In this document: positions 8,858-18,404 of the stretch, in pieces | How the letters are laid out: the number at the start of each line of letters is the position of its first letter | Numbering within the stretch: the stretch's first letter is position 1 | NCBI GenBank assembly: GCA_005793375.1 | Contig: SXSK01000324.1 | Span: 1-35,182, forward strand | Direction: 5' to 3' | Source of the DNA: Verrucomicrobiales bacterium | GTDB taxonomy: Bacteria > Verrucomicrobiota > Verrucomicrobiia > Limisphaerales > UBA9464 | DNA length: 35,182 nucleotides | Program-made: the position numbers and the translations under genes | The notes under the pieces: model-generated | Databases searched by the model: none | What the model was told of the DNA's origin: nothing | The model's input: the letters and a program-made list of their open reading frames with translations, nothing else

Positions 8858-10033
8858 ATGTCCATTCCACTTCATACCTTGCGTGCCGGCGTGATCGGCA
8901 CGGGATTTATCGGGCCGGTTCACATTGAAGCCTTGAAGCGCCTGGGGGTTCAGGTGACGGCCATCTGTGGGTCGACAAAGAATGCGAAAGCCACGGCGGA
9001 TACGTGGGGTATCCCTGAGGTTTATGGGGATTACAACTACTTGGCGATGTGTCAGTCGCCCACCGTGGATGTGGTGCACATCACGTCGCCGAACAAGGTG
9101 CATGTGGTCCAGGCATTGGCTGCATTGGCCGCTGGCAAGCACGTCGTCTGCGAGAAACCGCTGGGAATGACGGCTAACGAGACAAGACGAGTGGTGGCCG
9201 CCGTCGGTAAGAAGGGTGCGCCCGTTTTTGCGGTAAACTACATGTGCCGATTTTTTCCGGCGGTGCTTCAAATGCGAGCGTTGATCCAGCGCGGCGAATT
9301 GGGGCAGATCATCCATGTACAAGGGCATTTTTTCCAGGATTGGTTGCTCCAACAGGCCGACTACAATTGGCGACTTCTCGCCAGCGAAGGAGGAAAGCTT
9401 CGCGCCGTGGGGGACATTGGGACTCACTGGATGGATGCGGTGTCCTTTATGCTGGGCGCCCGAGTCGAGGGTGTTTTCGCTCATTTGGAGACGTTTCACA
9501 AAAAGCGGCTTCGGCCCAAAGGTGAAGTTAAGACGTTTGCAGCAGTCGACCCGGCCGACATGGTTCCCTACAAGGTTGATACGGAAGATTTCGGATCGCT
9601 GCTCCTTCGATTTGGGAAATCGAAACACGGTTTCGCGAACGGTGTTCATTCGAATGCTTCCATTTCACAGGTGGCGGCTGGATGGAAATGTAGTTTGGCC
9701 GTCGGTATTTATGGGACCAAAGGCAGCGTGCGGTGGGATCTCCAGCAACCCAATGAAATCCTGCTCGGGCGTCGCGATGAACCGAATCAAGTGTTACAGC
9801 GAGCCACAGCGGGTTTTACTAAAGATGTGGCGGGTTTCACGGATTATCCCGGAGGGCATCCGGAAGGGTTTCCAGACAGCCACAAGATGCATTATCGGGC
9901 GATTTACGAACACATTGCCAGTCAGCGTCGGACCCCCGTGCTTTTTGCAACGGCGGACGATGGGCATCATGAGGTGCAATTGTGCGAAGCCATATTGAAG
10001 AGCCATCAAAAGCGGCAGTGGGTCGAACTTTGA
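8858..10033 (+). CDS. Gfo/Idh/MocA family oxidoreductase
   Basis: N-terminal Rossmann GVIGTGFIGPVH, VCEKPLGMTANET motif. Confidence 0.95.
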   Translation: MSIPLHTLRAGVIGTGFIGPVHIEALKRLGVQVTAICGSTKNAKATADTWGIPEVYGDYNYLAMCQSPTVDVVHITSPNKVHVVQALAALAAGKHVVCEKPLGMTANETRRVVAAVGKKGAPVFAVNYMCRFFPAVLQMRALIQRGELGQIIHVQGHFFQDWLLQQADYNWRLLASEGGKLRAVGDIGTHWMDAVSFMLGARVEGVFAHLETFHKKRLRPKGEVKTFAAVDPADMVPYKVDTEDFGSLLLRFGKSKHGFANGVHSNASISQVAAGWKCSLAVGIYGTKGSVRWDLQQPNEILLGRRDEPNQVLQRATAGFTKDVAGFTDYPGGHPEGFPDSHKMHYRAIYEHIASQRRTPVLFATADDGHHEVQLCEAILKSHQKRQWVEL

Positions 10034-10119
10034 TCAGAAAGGCTCTTCCCCAATAGACTCCAGGCGTGACACCAATTCTCGAATCCACCAATTCTGACCG
10101 GTAATTGATCGATTAACTG

Positions 10120-10494
10120 ATGACCCCTATGGCGACGACCGATACGTGCTGTACCATCGCCCCCTATTTCAAGGTGGCTGCGGGCCGAATGACGGAATTT
10201 AAGGCCCTTTGCGAACGCTTTGTGGCGACCACCCAATCTGAAGGGGGCTGCCTTTACTACGGGTTTTGCTTTGATGGCGAGCTTGTGCATTGTCGCGAGG
10301 GATATCGCGATGCGGAAGCGTTGCTGGCGCATTTGGCGAATGTGGGTGCCATTTTAGATGAAGCGTTGCAAATCGGGACCATTCAACGACTCGAAGTCGC
10401 AGGCCCAGAAACCGAACTCGCGCTATTGCGCGGCCCATTGGCGCCTTATGCTCCTCAATTTCTGGTCTTGGAATATGGGTTTCGACGACCGTGA
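10120..10494 (+). CDS. Antibiotic biosynthesis monooxygenase (ABM/YgiN-like) domain protein
   Basis: APYFKVAAGRMTEFKALCERFVATTQSEGGCLYYGFCFDGELVHCREGYRDAEALLAHLANVG. Confidence 0.7.
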   Translation: MTPMATTDTCCTIAPYFKVAAGRMTEFKALCERFVATTQSEGGCLYYGFCFDGELVHCREGYRDAEALLAHLANVGAILDEALQIGTIQRLEVAGPETELALLRGPLAPYAPQFLVLEYGFRRP

Positions 10495-10498
10495 TTGA

Positions 10499-10511
10499 CC
10501 GCCTGAGGCGG
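10499..10511. terminator. Short hairpin between convergent genes (CCGCC-TGA-GGCGG)
   Basis: Perfect 5-bp inverted repeat in the 31-nt gap between the convergent stops at 10494 and 10526; no strong T tract. Confidence 0.3.
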
Positions 10512-10525
10512 ATTGGGTTTACGGT

Positions 10526-11473
10526 TCAATTCCGGTGCGCCTTGTGGCACGCATTGCAGGAGCGGGAAAGTCGTTGAAACGATTCGTCCATGTTGGCGGT
10601 GGTGGATCCTTCAGATCGAACAATTCCGTGGAAAACCTGGGCCAACGACTCCGCACACTCCAAGGATTGGCGGTATTCGGGCGCGCGTTGTTTGGGGTCA
10701 TCCGAGCGCAGCAATTCTCGAAGTTGCTCCCAAACCAATAGGGCGTTCTGGGCAGGGGAGTCCCCTGGGTGTTTGGGATCCGCCTTCCACTGATTCTTTT
10801 GGGCCGATTTCAAACGATCGAACCGCTCGTCAATCGCTACCATGAAGTCCACTAATGTCGACGTCGTCGCCACCTCTGGAAGCGGTCGTGGCTTGGAGTG
10901 GGGTGCGAGTCGGGGTGCCTGAAATTGGCCGACGCTCTGGTAGAGACCGACGTATTCTGTGGAAGTCCCGGCTTGCCGCATGAATGCCACCGCTTGATCG
11001 GGGGTCCACCCGGCCGTGCCAAGGCACGCAATGGCTGCCGCTGCGGGGCCGCGGTGTTTGCCATGATGGCAGTGCACATAAAGTGGCCCCGAAGCTGAGC
11101 GAGTCGCTTGGATGAGCTCGGCCACTCGATTTGAAGAAATGCCATCGTAACCAATGGGCAGGTGAATGTATCGGAGCCCACACTTTTTGGCGCTCATCAG
11201 GTCGGGTTTTCCACCGTCCACACTGACCACGGTCGTCACACCCAGGCTGGCTAGTTCCTGAAAGGCGGCATCGGAATCTGGGGAGCTTCCGGAGTAAATA
11301 TTCGTGGCAGCATGGAAGGTATTGTGAAGGTGGACAGTTTTCAGCGGCAGGGGAAAGGCCGTCGTCGATTGGGCGGCGATTGGGTTCCAGGCGCAGAAAA
11401 TCAACCAACAGATCGCGGCCCAACCCCTGGGGTGCTTCGGGAGTGTGAACTGGTTGATACAAGAGGACGGCAT
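10526..11473 (-). CDS. Secreted dual-specificity/tyrosine phosphatase-like domain fused to C-terminal class II c-type cytochrome-like domain
   Basis: Signal peptide; VHCHHGKHRG (CX5R P-loop) at 11051-11074; helical C-terminal region ending in SCNACHKAHRN (CxxCH at 10544-10558). Confidence 0.85.
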   Translation of the reverse strand: MPSSCINQFTLPKHPRGWAAICWLIFCAWNPIAAQSTTAFPLPLKTVHLHNTFHAATNIYSGSSPDSDAAFQELASLGVTTVVSVDGGKPDLMSAKKCGLRYIHLPIGYDGISSNRVAELIQATRSASGPLYVHCHHGKHRGPAAAAIACLGTAGWTPDQAVAFMRQAGTSTEYVGLYQSVGQFQAPRLAPHSKPRPLPEVATTSTLVDFMVAIDERFDRLKSAQKNQWKADPKHPGDSPAQNALLVWEQLRELLRSDDPKQRAPEYRQSLECAESLAQVFHGIVRSEGSTTANMDESFQRLSRSCNACHKAHRN

Positions 11474-11551
11474 CTATGAAATTGGACGGGGCTCCCAGGC
11501 AACCCTCACGTAACGCTGCAACATTCTGACCGTGTGTTGCGGCGTTGCCAT

Positions 11552-12262
11552 CTAGGGCCGTTCTTCTCGCCAGTCATCCACGGTGATGAGCTGTGCTTTT
11601 TTCCATGCTCCGTGACCATCGAAGTAAAGCAGATTGGGACCGGCACCGTGTCGGGCACGTGCGACACGGCGTTCGCTGTTCAAGGTTTTGCCATTAGGCG
11701 AATACGGCAGGTGACTGGGGCTCCAGACGTCGTTGAGGTCACTGGAACCATTGATGGAAAGAGCTGATATGACGGGGCGCCAAGGGCCGTTCTCGTTGTC
11801 GGCGAAGTAAATTGAATCAGATGGCTGCTGGAACCGGGTCAACTTGGTCAATCCGATAATCTCAGTGCCGGTCTTGTCATTCACATTGCGAAAGGTCCAA
11901 GCGTTGTCGACATAGCAGATCAGCTGCTTTTTGTTGGGATAACTGGGGCAAGTGTAGATTTGGACTCGCGCGTAATCCTTGGAAGTTTGGCCTCCTAACA
12001 TCGGACTGAACACTTGCCACCAGAGGGGATAGTTGCCGCGCGGGATGAAGCCATTGTTGTCCTCGGCATACATCATCATGCCAAGGCCCATCTGACGGAG
12101 ATTGCTGAGGCATTTGGCTCGGCGCGCGGTTTCCTTCGCTCTGCTAAGTGCGGGTAGGAGCATCGACGCCAGAATCGCAATAATGGCGATGACCACGAGC
12201 AGTTCGATGAGAGTAAAACCCATCGGAATCAGGCGCTTTGTGGGTGTTCGATGACGATTCAT
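11552..12262 (-). CDS. Prepilin-type N-terminal cleavage/methylation domain protein (type II secretion pseudopilin-like)
   Basis: [45 protein letters not shown]-terminal [15 protein letters not shown] as in PVC pseudopilins. Confidence 0.92.
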   Translation of the reverse strand: MNRHRTPTKRLIPMGFTLIELLVVIAIIAILASMLLPALSRAKETARRAKCLSNLRQMGLGMMMYAEDNNGFIPRGNYPLWWQVFSPMLGGQTSKDYARVQIYTCPSYPNKKQLICYVDNAWTFRNVNDKTGTEIIGLTKLTRFQQPSDSIYFADNENGPWRPVISALSINGSSDLNDVWSPSHLPYSPNGKTLNSERRVARARHGAGPNLLYFDGHGAWKKAQLITVDDWREERP

Positions 12263-12341
12263 GGGGGAGTGCGCGTCAAACCTTCGCACGAGGTCCTCGC
12301 GATCCTCAATGGAAAAGCGTCGCCGCGACAGTCCGTGGGCG

Positions 12342-12371
12342 CCTTTGCAGCGCAGTGGCCCTCCACCGCTT
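12342..12371 (-). repeat. Dispersed hairpin repeat, copy C1
   Basis: Minus strand AGCGGTGGAGGGCCACTGCGCTGCAAAG; matches other copies. Confidence 0.75.
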
Positions 12372-12402
12372 TTGGGGAATTGCTGGGTGAACTGGCGTGG
12401 AA

Positions 12403-12438
12403 GAATGAAAGCGGCAGAGGACTGCGCGTACTCCAAAG
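12403..12438 (+). repeat. Dispersed hairpin repeat, copy C2
   Basis: GAATGAAAGCGGCAGAGGACTGCGCGTACTCCAAAG. Confidence 0.7.
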
Positions 12439-12468
12439 GGTGTCGTCGTATGGCTCGAATGTCGGCGG

Positions 12469-12500
12469 CTTTGGAGCGCGGTGGCCCTCCACCGCTTTGT
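12469..12500 (-). repeat. Dispersed hairpin repeat, copy C3
   Basis: Minus strand AAAGCGGTGGAGGGCCACCGCGCTCCAAAG; perfect 7-bp stem GCGGTGG/CCACCGC. Confidence 0.85.
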
Positions 12501-12520
12501 TTGCTGCTTGAGTTGATTGG

Positions 12521-13639
12521 CTATTTCCCCAGGCAAGTGCGCAAGGCGGCGAGGAATCGATCGACATTGCCGCGCGAGGCGGTTTCGCCCATCAGGCCCA
12601 CTCGGATGATCTTGCCTTTGAGGGGGCCGAGGCCAGCGCCGACTTCAATGCCGAAATCTACCAACAGCCGTTTGCGCAGGCCGGCTTCGTCTATACCGGC
12701 GGGGACTCCGACGGCATTGAGTTGCCAAAGCTGATGTCCCGCTTGCGAAACGATTTCCAAGCCCAGTGCTGAAAGGCCATCACGCAAGGCGTGGTGCATG
12801 GATTGGTGGCGTTCAAATCGCGCTTCCAGGCCCTCGATCAAAACAAGTCGCAATGCTTCATGCAGGGCGTAGTTCATGTTGATCGGCGCTGTGTGGTGAT
12901 ACACACGTTCCTGTCCCCAGTAGGACGACAACAGATTGACATCGAGATACCAGCTTTGGACTTTCGTCTTGCGAGTTCGTGCGGCTTGGAGGGCGTTGGC
13001 GCTCAACGACACCGGGGACAGCCCCGGCGGACAGCTCAGGCACTTCTGAGTGCCGCTGTAGATGGCGTCAATTCCCCAGGCGTCGACTCGCACCGGACAA
13101 CCGCCCAGCGAGGTTACCGCGTCGACGAGGAACAAAGCCCCGGCGTCATGGGTGAGGCGCGAAATTTCTTCCAATGGAGTGAGTGCGCCGGTGGAGGTTT
13201 CGGCGTGGACGATTGCCACGAATTTCGGTTTCGACACTTTTTGGAGCGCCTCGGCTATCTGTTGGGGTTCGATGATCCGGCCCCAAGTAGCTTCGACCTT
13301 TGTGACCTTGGCGCCGCACCGTTCGGCGACGTCGCACATTCGGGTGCCGAAGACGCCGTTGACACCGATGATGACCTCATCTCCGGGTTCGATGAGGTTG
13401 GCACAGCAGAACTCCATGCCGGCACTTCCAGTTCCGCTGATTGGGAAAGTCATGTCGTTCTGGGTCTGAAAGACCTGTCGCAGCATGACTTTGACCTCTT
13501 CCATCATGCGGACAAACTCCGGATCGAGATGGCCGAGAGTCGGGCGGGCGAGGGCCCCATAGATGGAGGGGGAGACCATGCTTGGGCCTGGGCCCATGAG
13601 CAGTCGATGTGGCGGAACAAAAACCGGGGGTACTTGCAC
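12521..13639 (-). CDS. Class V aminotransferase (alanine-glyoxylate / serine-pyruvate aminotransferase family)
   Basis: [75 protein letters not shown]-lysine region. Confidence 0.92.
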   Translation of the reverse strand: MQVPPVFVPPHRLLMGPGPSMVSPSIYGALARPTLGHLDPEFVRMMEEVKVMLRQVFQTQNDMTFPISGTGSAGMEFCCANLIEPGDEVIIGVNGVFGTRMCDVAERCGAKVTKVEATWGRIIEPQQIAEALQKVSKPKFVAIVHAETSTGALTPLEEISRLTHDAGALFLVDAVTSLGGCPVRVDAWGIDAIYSGTQKCLSCPPGLSPVSLSANALQAARTRKTKVQSWYLDVNLLSSYWGQERVYHHTAPINMNYALHEALRLVLIEGLEARFERHQSMHHALRDGLSALGLEIVSQAGHQLWQLNAVGVPAGIDEAGLRKRLLVDFGIEVGAGLGPLKGKIIRVGLMGETASRGNVDRFLAALRTCLGK

Positions 13640-13721
13640 AGGCCGAAGTTAAGGAGAGAGAAGGTCCTACCGCAACGAATTTGGGGACGAAACCATCCAA
13701 GTTCGGCATGCGGCCACGGAA

Positions 13722-14690
13722 TCAACGGCGACTGGGCTTCGACAGGGGACGCAGGGCTTCGAGCGCCGCTTTAAAATCTTCGGGAAGCGGGGCGTTGAAT
13801 TCCATGAACTGCTTGGTGCGCGGATGTTTGAGAGCCAGTTTTCGCGCGTGCAAGAGTTGGCGTGGCGGTTGATAGCCAGTCTCTTTGGCGATCCGGTTGG
13901 TTTGCCGTTTGCCGTACACGTCATCGCCGAGGATGGGAAAACCCAGGTGTTGAAAATGCACCCGGATTTGGTGGGTCCGTCCGGTGTGGAGTCGGGCTTC
14001 GATGAAGGAGGATTCGTTCAGCAGCTGCTGCAATTGATAACTTGTCCACGCGATGCGACCTTTGGCGGTGTTGGTAACGGCCATTCGCTTTCGATGCGTC
14101 GGATGCCGGGCGATGTTGGCCTTGATGTCACCGGCAGTCGGCGTGATATGGCCGCAGACAATGCATTGGTAGATCTTTTCAACAGTACGGTCGGCGAATT
14201 GTTCGCTCAGAGAAATGTGTGCGCGATCGTGTTTGGCGATGATCAGGCATCCGCTGGTGCCTAAGTCGAGACGATGGACGATGCCGGGGCGTTCCACGCC
14301 GCCGATGCCGCTCAGTTCTCCCTCACAATGATGCATGACAGCGTTGGCGATGGTTCCGTCCTCGTGACCAGCGCTTGGATGGACGACCAACTCGGCTGGT
14401 TTATTGATCACGAGTAAATCCTCGTCTTCGTGCAGGATCTCAAGTGGGATCTCTTGGGGCTTGAGGTTTCCAGGTTCGGCACGGGGCCACGTGATGGTGA
14501 CTACCTCGCCGGCTCGGGGCGTGTGCGTGGGTTTGATTGCGGCCCCATTGACCGTGATTTTACACTCGATGATAAGCCGCTGGAGGGTGCTCCTGGATAT
14601 CTCAGGAAATTGCGCGTGCAGGAATCGGTCCAGTCGCGTGGATCGGAGGGTCTTCTGAATGGTCAAGGTTTCGGTGGGTCGGTCGGTCAC
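13722..14690 (-). CDS. RluA/RluD family 23S rRNA pseudouridine synthase
   Basis: S4-like N-terminus; catalytic GIVHRLDLGTSGCLIIAK; RTHQIRVHFQHLGFPILGDDVYG. Confidence 0.94.
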   Translation of the reverse strand: MTDRPTETLTIQKTLRSTRLDRFLHAQFPEISRSTLQRLIIECKITVNGAAIKPTHTPRAGEVVTITWPRAEPGNLKPQEIPLEILHEDEDLLVINKPAELVVHPSAGHEDGTIANAVMHHCEGELSGIGGVERPGIVHRLDLGTSGCLIIAKHDRAHISLSEQFADRTVEKIYQCIVCGHITPTAGDIKANIARHPTHRKRMAVTNTAKGRIAWTSYQLQQLLNESSFIEARLHTGRTHQIRVHFQHLGFPILGDDVYGKRQTNRIAKETGYQPPRQLLHARKLALKHPRTKQFMEFNAPLPEDFKAALEALRPLSKPSRR

Positions 14691-15484
14691 TTGGATTCGT
14701 TGGGGGTTGGCGTTGGAACCCGCGGCTGGTTTCGAAGAACCGCCCAGAAGGCGATTCCCGCGAGCAGTATCAAACCGCTCATGGCTTGGCCGGGAGTGAA
14801 CACACCTTGTAGCGGGGCGGATGTGATGGAATAATCACCGCGAAAGTACTCGCTGAAGCTGCGAACGAAGGCGTAAGCGATGAGGTACAAGGAAAAAATC
14901 TGGCCATTGAATTTTCGCCGAGGAAACCACCAGGCCAGGCAGCCGTAAAGGGTCAGATCCAGGAGCGCTTCATAAATCTGTGCCGGGTGGACTCCAGCAC
15001 CGTGGGTGGCGTGATCGACGGGGAACCGAATGGCCCAAGGCAATTCCACAGGACGTCCAAAGCAGCATCCATTCATCAGGCATCCCAAACGGCCGAACGC
15101 GTGTCCCAACGCAATTCCGGGGGCCAGGGAATCCGCAAGTGTCCATAAGGGCAGCTTGAGGTAACGCACGCGCACAATTCCGACGGCAATCGCCAGGATC
15201 AAACCGCCGTAAAAAACCAAACCACCATTCCAGATCTTAAAGACTTCCGTGAGGGGCTGTTCGGCAAATTCGGTGCGCCAAAATGTGATCACGTAGAGAA
15301 TTCGAGCGCCGATGAGTCCGCCCGCCAGCAGCCACGGTCCCAGGTCGTAGATGGCGTTTGGATCCACGCCGGCTTTGCTCGCTCGGCGTGCTGAGGTCCA
15401 AAGCCCCAGGACAAAACCCAGCCCTACCAGCAGGCCAAAGGCGCGCACTGGAAATCCACCGAGATAAAAGAGGATTGGCTTCAC
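14687..15484 (-). CDS. lgt: Prolipoprotein diacylglyceryl transferase
   Basis: HAFGRLGCLMNGCCFGRPVELPWAIRFP; HPAQIYEALLDL; multi-TM; 4-nt overlap with the downstream pseudouridine synthase. Confidence 0.95.
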   Translation of the reverse strand: MKPILFYLGGFPVRAFGLLVGLGFVLGLWTSARRASKAGVDPNAIYDLGPWLLAGGLIGARILYVITFWRTEFAEQPLTEVFKIWNGGLVFYGGLILAIAVGIVRVRYLKLPLWTLADSLAPGIALGHAFGRLGCLMNGCCFGRPVELPWAIRFPVDHATHGAGVHPAQIYEALLDLTLYGCLAWWFPRRKFNGQIFSLYLIAYAFVRSFSEYFRGDYSITSAPLQGVFTPGQAMSGLILLAGIAFWAVLRNQPRVPTPTPNESK

Positions 15485-15613
15485 GAGCGGAATTCAACCT
15501 AGCGCACGGATCGACAGGTGTCAGGGCCGGGATTTCGTCGGGGTGTTGTCCGGGGATTGGTCTTCCGTGGTTCGCTGGGGCATCAGGCGGCCTCGAGGTG
15601 GCGAGACACCCGA

Positions 15614-16495
15614 CTAATTCTTCTGAATCCCTCGCAGGTGTTTGTCGAACCAGTCGGCAAAACGTGCGATGTCTTTTTCCATGTTTGGCCATCCATGATC
15701 GGCACCCTCCTTGCGGACCAATTCACAGGTGGCGCCTGCGTCTTGGGCCTTCTTTTGAAAAATCTCGGCTTGGTAAATCGGCACCAGCCTATCGGAATCC
15801 CCATGGACAATGAGTGTGGGCGGCATCGAGCGGGTCACGAAATGGATTGGGGAAATCTGCCGTCCCAAGGCCGCACGCGTTTCAGGCTTATCGGATTGCG
15901 AGCCAAATGCGGGATAAAATTGGCGCCCCACTCGGCCGATTCCGACTTGCTCGTCACCCGGTTCGCCCCAGTTCATGAAGTCTGTCGGAGGGAAGAAACA
16001 AGCGACAGCCTGGACCGCGCTACTTTCGCGATCAACGGGGTCTTTCGCGGAAGGGTCGCCGGGTTTCCCTTGCGTGCCTAGAGTGAGGGAAAGATTGCCA
16101 CCGGCACTGGCTCCAAACACGGCAAGTCGTTCGGGCTTAACTTGGTACTTGACCGCATTGGCACGCACAAAACGTACCGCGCGGTGAATATCGGAATAAA
16201 TCTCGGGAATTGTGAATCGGGGTTGAGAGCCATGCACCACAGCGAACACGGTATAGCCGCGATCGAGTAATTCTTTCATGTAGCCTGGGTTGATACCTTC
16301 GTGGCTTGAGAAAAATCCGCCACTGATCATGGCGCAAACTCCATAGCCGTTGGCATTTTTGGGTTGGATCACGTCCAGGGTCAACGCGGTGCCGAACTTG
16401 CGTCCGTAAATCGCTTCCGCACGCGTGAACGCTTCTTCCGCGATCCCGACTTGAGCGAGACAGGCGAGCGCTAGTAACAAGAGCCGTTGAATCAT
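15614..16495 (-). CDS. Secreted alpha/beta hydrolase (esterase/lipase-like)
   Basis: Signal peptide MIQRLLLLALACLAQVGIAE; nucleophile elbow FGASAGGNLSL; IVHGDSDRLVPI; ADHGWPN. Confidence 0.88.
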   Translation of the reverse strand: MIQRLLLLALACLAQVGIAEEAFTRAEAIYGRKFGTALTLDVIQPKNANGYGVCAMISGGFFSSHEGINPGYMKELLDRGYTVFAVVHGSQPRFTIPEIYSDIHRAVRFVRANAVKYQVKPERLAVFGASAGGNLSLTLGTQGKPGDPSAKDPVDRESSAVQAVACFFPPTDFMNWGEPGDEQVGIGRVGRQFYPAFGSQSDKPETRAALGRQISPIHFVTRSMPPTLIVHGDSDRLVPIYQAEIFQKKAQDAGATCELVRKEGADHGWPNMEKDIARFADWFDKHLRGIQKN

Positions 16496-16772
16496 GTTCG
16501 ACAGGGAGTACCCAGGACAAGCCGTTCTGTCACGCGGAACCGATTGCCTCCGCCACAAGTCCGGACGACCTGGTGTTTTCGATTCCGACCAAACGACGCG
16601 ATGCCTTGAAACGCCGATAACTGGTGGAGAATCACCATGGACAATCTGCCAGGACTTGCGGACGCTTACCAATATGGTCTGCGCTGAAAAGACCTGGGAA
16701 CTAATTGTCTCGGGGTTGAGGGGGCATGTCGTCCGCCAAACCGATGAGTACGTTCGACGGATCTTACCGTTG

Positions 16773-18353
16773 ATGCTGGTGCTTCTTCAATGGGTTTCAG
16801 CTGCCTCCTTCCCTGGCTCTACCGCAGAGCCGGCGCCCGGGGGCGCGGTATTGACGCAGGGGACAAATGTCTTTGGATTAACCAACCTTTGGACGATTCA
16901 TCTGACCGTTTCGCCAGCGGATTGGCAGAAACTGGGATCGAACGGTGGTCCTAGAGATCGCCACGGTGGTGGTGGCATGGGGAATCCGGGTGGTGGTGGT
17001 GGTGGTTTGTTTGAAGGAATTCTTCGAGGAGTGTTCGGCGGAGATGAGGCTCCACAGCAACGTCCTCAAGGTCAACCGACGGCTGCCAATCCCAATTCGA
17101 CGCGAGCCCGTGCTGCGGCTGTGGCGGCGTTGGAGGGTCATTCTCGGTATCCTTGGGTGTATTGCACTCTGGAAGGCGACGGCCAAACGTACACCAATGT
17201 GGCGGTACGGTTCAAAGGCGTGAGTTCGTTTGTGCGTGCTCCCAATGCCTACAAACGTCCCTTCAAACTCGATTTCGATCGAGGGACGCCAGGGCGGCGA
17301 TTCAAGGGGGTGGAAGAGTTTTACTTAAATAACAACGTCAATGATGCCACCCAAATGCGAGAGGCCCTGGCGTATGATTTGTTTCGTCGAGCTGGAATTC
17401 CGGCGCCGCGTACGGCGTTCGCCCGGGTGTATCTGACCATTCCAGGTCGTCTCGAGAAACAGCACCTGGGACTCTACACGTTGGTGGAAGCTGTCGAGGG
17501 GGATTTTCTCAAACGCCACTTTGGCTCCAAAAAAGGGTTATTGCTCAAGCCGGAGATGATGCGCGGCTTGGAGTATTTGGGGGACGATTGGTCCAATTAC
17601 CCCGATCGTTATGACCCTAAGGGTGAGGTGGATCCCCAGACCGCAGCGTCATTTATCGCGTTTGTGCGGTTCATTCAGGAAGCCAGTCCCCAAGACTTCT
17701 CCACGCGGCTCCCAGAATTCATCGACCCCGATGCATTGCTCAAATTTGTTGCCCTGAATTCCATACTGGCCAATTTGGATTCCTTTATCGGGAACGGCCA
17801 CAATTATTTTCTACATGTGCATCCCGCGACCCATAAGTCCACGTTCATTCCCTGGGATGTGAACGAGGCCTTCGGCATGCACCCAGTATCGGGTTCGTCA
17901 AAAAGCCAAATGCTCTTCAGTGTACTCCGGCCCAACGGCGATCCCAATCTACTCGTGGAACGGTGCATGAGCGATCGCACCTTCAGCCGACAGTACCGAG
18001 CCCATTGTGCCGCGCTTCTTACCAATATCTTCTCCCCAGCCCGCCTAGCGGCCGATATCGATCGGATCGCTGCCGTGAACAAACCTGTGGTCTTTGCGGA
18101 ATCAAAACGCGCCAAGGCGGATTTCGAACGAACCGTGCTCAAGACCCTGGGTCCCGATGATGGCGACACAAGCCAACCTCGCCATGATCGGGAGTTTGCG
18201 CGGGACGGATATCGCCCTCGGGGTTTCCCGGATGCCGTTGAAATTGACAACATGCCGTTGAAAGATTGGGTCCAGGGTCGGCACAACCATGTGCGAGACC
18301 AGTTAGACGGGAAGGCCCGCGGGACACGTCCTCGTCCTCGGTTGTTTAATTGA
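16773..18353 (+). CDS. CotH family (kinase-like) protein with Gly-rich insertion
   Basis: LTVSPADWQKLG...VRFKGVSSF...KRPFKLDFD...LYTLVEAVEGDFLKRHFG...FIPWDVNEAFGMH; start uncertain (16494, 16674 or 16773). Confidence 0.88.
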   Translation: MLVLLQWVSAASFPGSTAEPAPGGAVLTQGTNVFGLTNLWTIHLTVSPADWQKLGSNGGPRDRHGGGGMGNPGGGGGGLFEGILRGVFGGDEAPQQRPQGQPTAANPNSTRARAAAVAALEGHSRYPWVYCTLEGDGQTYTNVAVRFKGVSSFVRAPNAYKRPFKLDFDRGTPGRRFKGVEEFYLNNNVNDATQMREALAYDLFRRAGIPAPRTAFARVYLTIPGRLEKQHLGLYTLVEAVEGDFLKRHFGSKKGLLLKPEMMRGLEYLGDDWSNYPDRYDPKGEVDPQTAASFIAFVRFIQEASPQDFSTRLPEFIDPDALLKFVALNSILANLDSFIGNGHNYFLHVHPATHKSTFIPWDVNEAFGMHPVSGSSKSQMLFSVLRPNGDPNLLVERCMSDRTFSRQYRAHCAALLTNIFSPARLAADIDRIAAVNKPVVFAESKRAKADFERTVLKTLGPDDGDTSQPRHDREFARDGYRPRGFPDAVEIDNMPLKDWVQGRHNHVRDQLDGKARGTRPRPRLFN

Positions 18354-18370
18354 TCACTGGATCGGCCGAG

Positions 18371-18394
18371 AGTGGGAGTGGGAGTGGGAGTGGG
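18371..18394 (+). repeat. (AGTGGG)4 tandem repeat, canonical G-quadruplex motif
   Basis: GGG tracts at 18374, 18380, 18386, 18392 separated by AGT loops, in the gap between convergent CotH and SelO genes. Confidence 0.85.
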
Positions 18395-18404
18395 ATCGCG
18401 ACGG

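Noticed and set aside
10521-10545. T-arm-like GGTTCAATTCC suggesting a tRNA
   Set aside because: No acceptor/D/anticodon arms fit upstream, and the stretch encodes the conserved heme-binding C-terminus of the minus-strand CDS.
12342-12500. Three similar repeats could be mistaken for a CRISPR array
   Set aside because: Copies alternate in orientation, are degenerate, and related copies lie elsewhere in the window; no uniform spacers or cas genes.
12791-13774. 327 aa plus-strand ORF
   Set aside because: Antisense shadow of the class V aminotransferase gene in GC-rich DNA; no recognisable domain.
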